Assembly (NCBI GenBank): GCA_002887195.1
Contig: PJAB01001932.1
Coordinates: 1 to 11,376 of the forward strand
Direction: 5' to 3'
From: Chrysochromulina parva
Taxonomy: Eukaryota; Haptophyta; Prymnesiales; Chrysochromulinaceae
Length of the DNA stretch: 11,376 nt
Part shown: positions 7,879 through 11,376 of the stretch, piece by piece
Layout of the letters: each line of letters opens with the position of its first letter
Numbering within the stretch: position 1 is the stretch's first letter
Notes under the pieces: generated by a model
Database searches by the model: none
What the model saw: only the letters and a program-made list of their open reading frames with translations
Told to the model about the DNA's origin: nothing
Made by a program: the position numbers and the translations under genes

Positions 7879-7962
7879 AGGCTGAGCAGTGCGTCTTCCC
7901 ACAGTGCGTCTTCCCACAGTGCGTCTTCCCACAACGGCTCCTTGAAGGCCGAGCAGTGCGTC
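7875..7962 (+). repeat. Direct repeat flanking a 3 x 15-bp tandem array, starting at the hydrolase stop codon
   Basis: A 21-bp sequence TTGAAGGC(T/C)GAGCAGTGCG followed by TC occurs at 7875-7895 (it contains the hydrolase TGA) and again at 7942-7962, with one mismatch. Between them CAGTGCGTCTTCCCA is repeated three times without error (7887-7901, 7902-7916, 7917-7931). The array therefore looks like local amplification of the end of the first arm. It lies in the presumed 3' UTR. Confidence 0.9.
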
Positions 7963-8186
7963 GTGGGATGTATGAGTGGTGGACGCGGACTCGTGGATGG
8001 CTGCCTGCCGTCGCGTGGGTGGCCCTTCCTACTGGTGCTCACCGGGTGCTCTGTGTGCTCTATGTGTGTGCTCTCTGTTTGTTTTGCTGCGTGCTGTGTG
8101 GGAGGCAGTGGCGGGGGGGCGGAGCGAGGCGACGAGACGAGAGCTGCGAGAGAGAAGACGCGTGAGCGAGAGTGCGACTGTGAGAG
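7963..8186 (+). promoter_or_regulatory. Short intergenic/leader region upstream of the protease
   Basis: This 224-bp stretch between the 7875-7962 repeats and the first in-frame ATG of the protease must hold the hydrolase 3' end and the protease promoter. It goes from a T/G-rich block (8045-8100, TGTGTGCTCT-like repeats) to a purine-rich block (8100-8186, GAGCGAG, GAGACGAGAG). No TATA box or poly(A) hexamer is evident. No supported gene. Confidence 0.4.
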
Positions 8187-9776
8187 ATGTTGATTCCGGT
8201 TAGTGAGATGTTACAGATGACATTCTTGACCTTCCCTCATACCGCTTTTGGCAACCGAAACTCGACTCGAAGAAACCCTAATCGGTGCGAGCCATGCAGC
8301 CACAGCCAGCTTCTCTGCCAGCTGCTCTTTATGTTCGCGTATCTCCTCCTCCGAGCCTTCTTTTGGGGCTTCTGCGTTCCGCTCACGAATAACGACGGAG
8401 TCGTGTACACCACTTTCGTTGGGGTTGGCACTCCGCCACAGCACATCGCTGTCGTGCCCGACACGGGCTCTTATGTGCTCGTGTCGGCCTCAACGTACTG
8501 CCGATCCGAGTCCTGCCGATTGCACCGCCGCTTCGATCCGAACAGCTCATCCACGTGCTCGAATGTGTCGTCCCACGAATTCCTGCTGGAGTACGGGCAG
8601 GGCGACATCATCGTCCACGACTCCACGGAGAGCGTGAGCTTCTTGGGCACCGAGTCATCAACAACCCCCATTCACGAGGGCGAGATGGTGAGCCTCGCGC
8701 TCATCTCAGAAGAGGCCCTCAAGGGCTTTCAAGCCTCCCCGTTCGATGGGATCATGGGCATGGGCAAGGGCAAGACGACGGAGCTTGGCGACGATGCCTT
8801 CCTCGAGGACTTGAAGATCGAAAGCTTCACGCTCTGCATGGGCGACACGAAGCTGACGGGCGACGGCATCGGCGGCCGGCTCGAAATGCAGAGCCAGCTC
8901 GCCGTGGGCAACGAGTACAAGCCCCTAGCGACCATCGGTGAGCACGTGTGGGGTACGGTGCTTGCCCACGTGGGCGTTCCTGGCCAGACCGCCTCAATGG
9001 TCTGTTCCGACGAGGAGGCGTGCGCGGCGATCATCGACTCGGGCACCACCTTGCTCATGTTCCCCACGAGCGTCGTCGACAGCCTGTACAGCTCCATCGA
9101 GGCTGGCTGTACCGAGAGGAACTGCCTCTTGGCCCTACAGGAGCAAGCGACGTGCTCGGGTTCCGCGTACAACGGGTTGCCTAATATGGAACTCAAGGTG
9201 GGCAACCAGACCTTGCTGCTCCCGCCGCGGGTGTACATGGGCGAGATGGAGGTGGACATCCCGACGTTCCATCTCGCCATCAAGGATGGCCCCATCGAAG
9301 CGTCGATTCGGCAGCACTATGAGCTCGGCATCCGTTGCGTCCCTTTGCTCTCAGCCCTCGATGCGATGACGACATCGGGTCCGATGGCCATTTTGGGCAT
9401 CCCCTTTCTGCGCGAGTACGCCGTGTACTTCGACCGCGCGAGCTGGGGCATGTCGGTCGCCCAGATCGAGGAGGGCTCTTCGGTCTGCTCTCAATGCGGC
9501 ACTACCTTTGCTTCGAGACTGATTGAACACATCAGCGGCAGCAGCGAGACGGCCCTTGCCGCCGGCTCCAGTGCGCTGCAGCCCGAGGCCATCACAGCAA
9601 CCATGAGCTCGAACAACGTCCGACGCGCCGCGCCCATCAAGGTGAGCCGGGTGCGCGGACCGAGCCTTCATGGGGTACCGACGGTCATCATGCCCAACAT
9701 GCTCGATGATGCTCATCGTCACGAAGTACCGGCGTGGACGCATCACAACAGGACGAGGCGAGTGTGGGTGCTGTGA
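8187..9776 (+). CDS. Pepsin-family (A1) aspartic protease, secretory type
   Basis: 529 residues from 8187 (in-frame TGA at 8181). Catalytic Asp92 lies in VVPDTGSYVLV and Asp284 in IIDSGTTLLMF. The flap Tyr136 sits in LLEYGQGDI, and the C-terminal lobe ends with ILGIPFLREYAVYFDR (402-416), all in the right order and spacing for a bilobed pepsin fold. Pro in front of the first DTG and Tyr after it (PDTGSY) differ from the DTGSSNLW of pepsins and are what I recall in algal relatives. A hydrophobic stretch, SQLLCQLLFMFAYLLLRAFF (40-59) and a few more residues, is a signal peptide or anchor. Starts at 8208, 8217 or 8331 (Met49) are possible, and only the last gives a classical short signal peptide. 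There is no evident long propeptide. Cys pairs fit a lumenal enzyme. The last ~45 residues may be intron read-through (see 9642). Confidence 0.92.
   Translation: MLIPVSEMLQMTFLTFPHTAFGNRNSTRRNPNRCEPCSHSQLLCQLLFMFAYLLLRAFFWGFCVPLTNNDGVVYTTFVGVGTPPQHIAVVPDTGSYVLVSASTYCRSESCRLHRRFDPNSSSTCSNVSSHEFLLEYGQGDIIVHDSTESVSFLGTESSTTPIHEGEMVSLALISEEALKGFQASPFDGIMGMGKGKTTELGDDAFLEDLKIESFTLCMGDTKLTGDGIGGRLEMQSQLAVGNEYKPLATIGEHVWGTVLAHVGVPGQTASMVCSDEEACAAIIDSGTTLLMFPTSVVDSLYSSIEAGCTERNCLLALQEQATCSGSAYNGLPNMELKVGNQTLLLPPRVYMGEMEVDIPTFHLAIKDGPIEASIRQHYELGIRCVPLLSALDAMTTSGPMAILGIPFLREYAVYFDRASWGMSVAQIEEGSSVCSQCGTTFASRLIEHISGSSETALAAGSSALQPEAITATMSSNNVRRAAPIKVSRVRGPSLHGVPTVIMPNMLDDAHRHEVPAWTHHNRTRRVWVL
9642..9647 (+). 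other. Candidate 5' splice site near the protease 3' end
   Basis: AAG|GTGAGC at 9639-9647 is a near-consensus donor inside codons for PIKVSRV. Beyond it the protein becomes basic and low in hydrophobics (HRHEVPAWTHHNRTRRVWVL) and has no counterpart in the pepsin fold, which already ended near residue 425. I could not pick an acceptor between 9700 and 10000, so the unspliced stop at 9776 remains the working end. Confidence 0.35.
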
Positions 9777-9900
9777 TGACCCGTGGTCTACATGTTGGAT
9801 TTTCATGTTCATGACCGTGTACCGGGTACCGTTGGTTGTTAGTTTGACTCGAGAGTCCGTAGAGCATAGTCGGCCAACTCGACTAGATCCCTGACCCTGT

Positions 9901-9932
9901 GCACGGCGCAGCATGATCCTGCGCCAAGGTGC
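9901..9932 (+). other. Stem-loop in the presumed protease 3' UTR
   Basis: GGCGCAG (9905-9911) and CTGCGCC (9919-9925) are perfect inverted copies around a 7-nt loop (CATGATC). An outer GCAC (9901-9904) pairs with GTGC (9929-9932) across a 3-nt AAG bulge. This makes 11 mostly G-C pairs, 22 nt before AATAAA. It could be a 3'-processing or stability element, or chance in GC-rich DNA. Confidence 0.55.
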
Positions 9933-9953
9933 AAGGAAACCTACCGGTAACCA

Positions 9954-9959
9954 AATAAA
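9954..9959 (+). terminator. AATAAA poly(A)-signal-like motif
   Basis: AATAAA occurs 178 nt after the protease stop in a GC-rich genome where it is rare by chance. The expected use would be 3' end formation for the plus-strand protease transcript. Poly(A) signals are weakly conserved in many algae, so this is suggestive only. Confidence 0.4.
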
Positions 9960-10024
9960 GGCCGCGGTGCGATTCGCAAGAGCCTCGAACGCTGAGAACG
10001 CACGGGCGAATAGTACAATCATCT

Positions 10025-10292
10025 TTACATTATCTTACGGTGAGCGTGCCGACTATCCCGGTGCGCGGCCTCATGCCGCTTGCACGCCGGCCGTACTCTT
10101 GCATGTAGCTCGCGCGCTCGCACGGCCACTGGATCCCGCGATTGGGCGGGCTTGGCAGAGCCGCCCACGACTTGATACGTCTGTGTACGGCTGTGAGTGC
10201 CCCACCCCCGAATCGTAGCACGCTGTATGTCGGAAGCACAGCTTGGCATTGGCCCGCGCCTGGCATTGATCAGCCTGCCACGCGCCTCGACG
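10025..10292. other. Region downstream of the glycosyltransferase repeats, no supported gene
   Basis: The glycosyltransferase frame runs open across this stretch to a TAA at 10027-10025, giving a basic, low-complexity tail (Arg, Ala, Ser, His-rich) with no recognisable fold. CTCACC|GTAAGA near 10040 on the minus strand resembles a donor. It is most simply intron or 3' noncoding sequence, but an unstructured C-terminal tail cannot be excluded. Confidence 0.4.
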
Positions 10293-10430
10293 AGGTTTCG
10301 TCGCTCCGCAATGGTCAGGTTTCGTCGAGGTTTCGTCGAGGTTTCGTCGAGGTTTCGTCGCTCCGCGATGGTCAGGTTTCGTCGAGGTTTCGTCGAGGTT
10401 TCGTCGAGGTTTCGTCGCTCCGCGATGGTC
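10293..10430. repeat. 57-bp higher-order repeat built of 4 x 11 bp plus a 13-bp spacer
   Basis: AGGTTTCGTCG (11 bp) occurs once at 10293, four times in 10317-10360 and four times in 10374-10417. Each group is followed by the 13-bp CTCCGC(A/G)ATGGTC (10304-10316, 10361-10373, 10418-10430). The two complete 57-bp units (10317-10373, 10374-10430) are identical as far as I can read. The minus strand reads LTIAERRNLDETSTKPRRN twice, which I regard as incidental. Two levels of repetition point to slippage followed by unequal exchange. Confidence 0.92.
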
Positions 10431-10432
10431 AG

Positions 10433-10534
10433 GTGACGAAGCATAGAGTCGTCGCACACCTGCGTGACGAGGCATAGAGTCGGGTGACGAAGCATAGAGT
10501 CAGGTGACGAAGCATAGAGACGGCACACCTGCGT
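10433..10534. repeat. 18-bp GTGACGAAGCATAGAGTC repeat, four copies, with a CACACCTGCGT pair
   Basis: Copies start at 10433, 10464, 10484 and 10504 (offsets 31, 20, 20), with one or two differences among them. GCACACCTGCGT occurs after the first copy (10454-10465) and after the last (10523-10534). The offsets are not multiples of three, so copies fall in different frames of the glycosyltransferase ORF, which argues against their being protein-coding. On the minus strand each CACACCTGCGT reads ACGCAG|GTGTG, so the putative donor is itself duplicated. Confidence 0.85.
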
Positions 10535-11376
10535 CAGCTTGGGATCGCAGCAAGGCCTCGCCTTCAGCATCATCGTGCCGGGCGTGAGCATCGCACTGCG
10601 CGCAAAGCACTCCTCCACCGAGCGCGTCTCGTAGTGTGCGATGGAGAGCGTGCTGGGGGATGGGTACATGACCCCGCCCACGAGCTTTCCTGCCCAGCGT
10701 GTCGGGTAGTAGTTGCAATGGGCACCGTCATTAGCGCGCCCGAGTACCACGTCAGCCAGCCAACTGCGCGTGAAGAAGCTGTGAACGCAGCCCGGCACGA
10801 GGCCTGTGATGGAGCCTAGCAAGGCGAGCCCCTTGTGCCGCACCGGCCTGCGCGTGGCATTCGGATCCGCGTCTCGCTGCCGCCAGGTGTACGATGCGCG
10901 CGCACCCGCCGACGTCGGCCGCGCGCTGTGTCCACTAGGGCCATACGAGCGCCGCATCACGTGCACGCTGCGTGCACCGGCCATGCGCGCGTCGTGAAGC
11001 ATCATGCGCAGCGAGCCTCCCTGCGGGTTGAGGAATTCGTCAGCGTCGAGCAAGCCCACCCACAGGTGGTCGCGCACTGGGCTTCCCCCATACGCTTGGT
11101 CCGCTACCCGACTGCGCGCAAGGCGACGCCACATGTCGTGGTACGCAATCATTTGACGGCTGTAGAAGACTTGGTTCTCGACATCGCCGGGAAGTCGAAG
11201 CGGTGGCGTCGATAAGGCTCTCACGCCAAGAAAGAAGCGGCGGCCTTCGGGCACTGTCACGTTATGCAGAACGACACGGCCGCTTGCAACATCACTCGGT
11301 CGCACGCCCTGATGCCCGTGCGGCATGCTGTCATCGAGTACGTGTATGCGACCGACACCAATGTGCAGGTGGTGAG
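10529..11376 (-). CDS. Glycosyltransferase, GT92/DUF23-like (Glyco_tranf_2_4), 5' partial
   Basis: Minus-strand frame open at the right edge; the ATG at 11326 is internal, because the family motif precedes it. From the edge the protein reads HHLHIGVGRIHVLDDS, the characteristic 'H-x-x-x-G-V...D-D/N-S' start of the nucleotide-sugar-binding fold. VVLHNVTVPEG, an NQVFYSRQMIAYHDMW helix and WVGLLDADEFLNPQ follow. The DADEF (11047-11033) is the DxD-type metal/sugar-nucleotide site. Next come RHKGLALLGSITG and, near the end, LSIAHYETRSVEECFAR, matching the family's closing HY-x-(T/K)-S-x-E-E-F motif. Such enzymes transfer galactose or related sugars to glycans in the Golgi; the acceptor is unknown. 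The frame continues without stop to 10025, but after CCDPKLTQ (10529) it enters tandem repeats, and CAG|GTGTGC there is a donor-like site, so I end the supported coding part there. Confidence 0.8.

Larger units (their letters stand above)
9777..10024. other. Convergent 3' intergenic region
   Basis: 248 bp lie between the protease stop (9776) and the first minus-strand stop in the glycosyltransferase frame (10027-10025). It is AT-richer than the coding DNA and holds the stem-loop at 9901-9932 and the AATAAA at 9954-9959. On the minus strand TGTAA occurs near 10024-10029 and GTAAGA just before it (a donor-like sequence). No supported gene on either strand. Confidence 0.5.

Noticed and set aside
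10293..10430. CRISPR-like appearance of regularly spaced repeats
   Set aside because: The 'spacers' are identical 13-mers and the 'repeats' are 11-bp tandem units; this is a minisatellite in a eukaryotic context.
10025..10528. Taking the full open frame to 10025 as the glycosyltransferase C-terminus
   Set aside because: The family domain ends by about 10570. The tail consists of tandem repeats whose offsets (20, 20, 31) ignore the reading frame, and a donor-like site precedes them.
1..11376. tRNA, rRNA, transposase or integrase genes
   Set aside because: None seen on reading both strands: no cloverleaf with a T-arm GTTC-A pattern in place and no mobile-element protein motifs.

Overview
The window looks like nuclear DNA of a GC-rich eukaryotic microalga. 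The signs are a GT-AG intron that joins two halves of one protein family in phase, very long Ser/Pro-rich cell-surface-type sequence, a secretory pepsin-type protease, a glycosyltransferase with a metazoan/algal-type fold, low gene density and many in-gene tandem repeats. A haptophyte is my first guess (Pro-rich linkers alternating with small beta-rich domains are common there), with a dinoflagellate or pelagophyte as alternatives. This is inference from style, not a database match.

Layout. (1) Positions 1-5036, minus strand: one large spliced gene running off the left edge. Exon 1 (5036-3243) and exon 2 (3105 to beyond 1) flank a 137-nt intron. The first ~770 residues resemble the OSCA/TMEM63/PHM7 family: two membrane helices, a split RRM-like cytosolic domain with a coiled-coil insert, then a third helix. 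After that helix the same frame stays open for another ~860 codons. That stretch is a predicted extracellular region of Cys/N-glycosylation-bearing sequence, (S)PPPP tracts, one small beta-rich domain, seven 9-residue Ser-Gly-Trp repeats and a His-rich repeat. The plus strand of this stretch shows Gly-rich open frames that are mirror shadows of the Pro codons. (2) 5037-5607: divergent promoter region, with a partial tandem duplicate of the start of the next gene. (3) 5608-7878, plus: intronless S15/CocE-type alpha/beta hydrolase with a clear Ser-Asp-His triad and jelly-roll C-terminus. (4) 7875-8186: short tandem and direct repeats, then protease promoter/leader. (5) 8187-9776, plus: pepsin-type (A1) aspartic protease with a hydrophobic N-terminal segment and a possible spliced 3' end. 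(6) 9777-10024: shared 3' region with a stem-loop and an AATAAA motif. (7) 10529-11376, minus: partial glycosyltransferase of the GT92/DUF23-like type, open at the right edge, followed on its 3' side by two tandem-repeat arrays (10293-10430 and 10433-10521) that are probably intronic or 3' noncoding.

How the genes fit together. All four proteins could act at the membrane or in the secretory or extracellular compartment: a force-sensing-type channel tethered to a wall-like Pro-rich ectodomain, a hydrolase, a secreted or lysosomal protease, and a Golgi-type glycosyltransferase. Nothing shows co-regulation beyond the head-to-head pair at 5037-5607, so a shared pathway is speculation.
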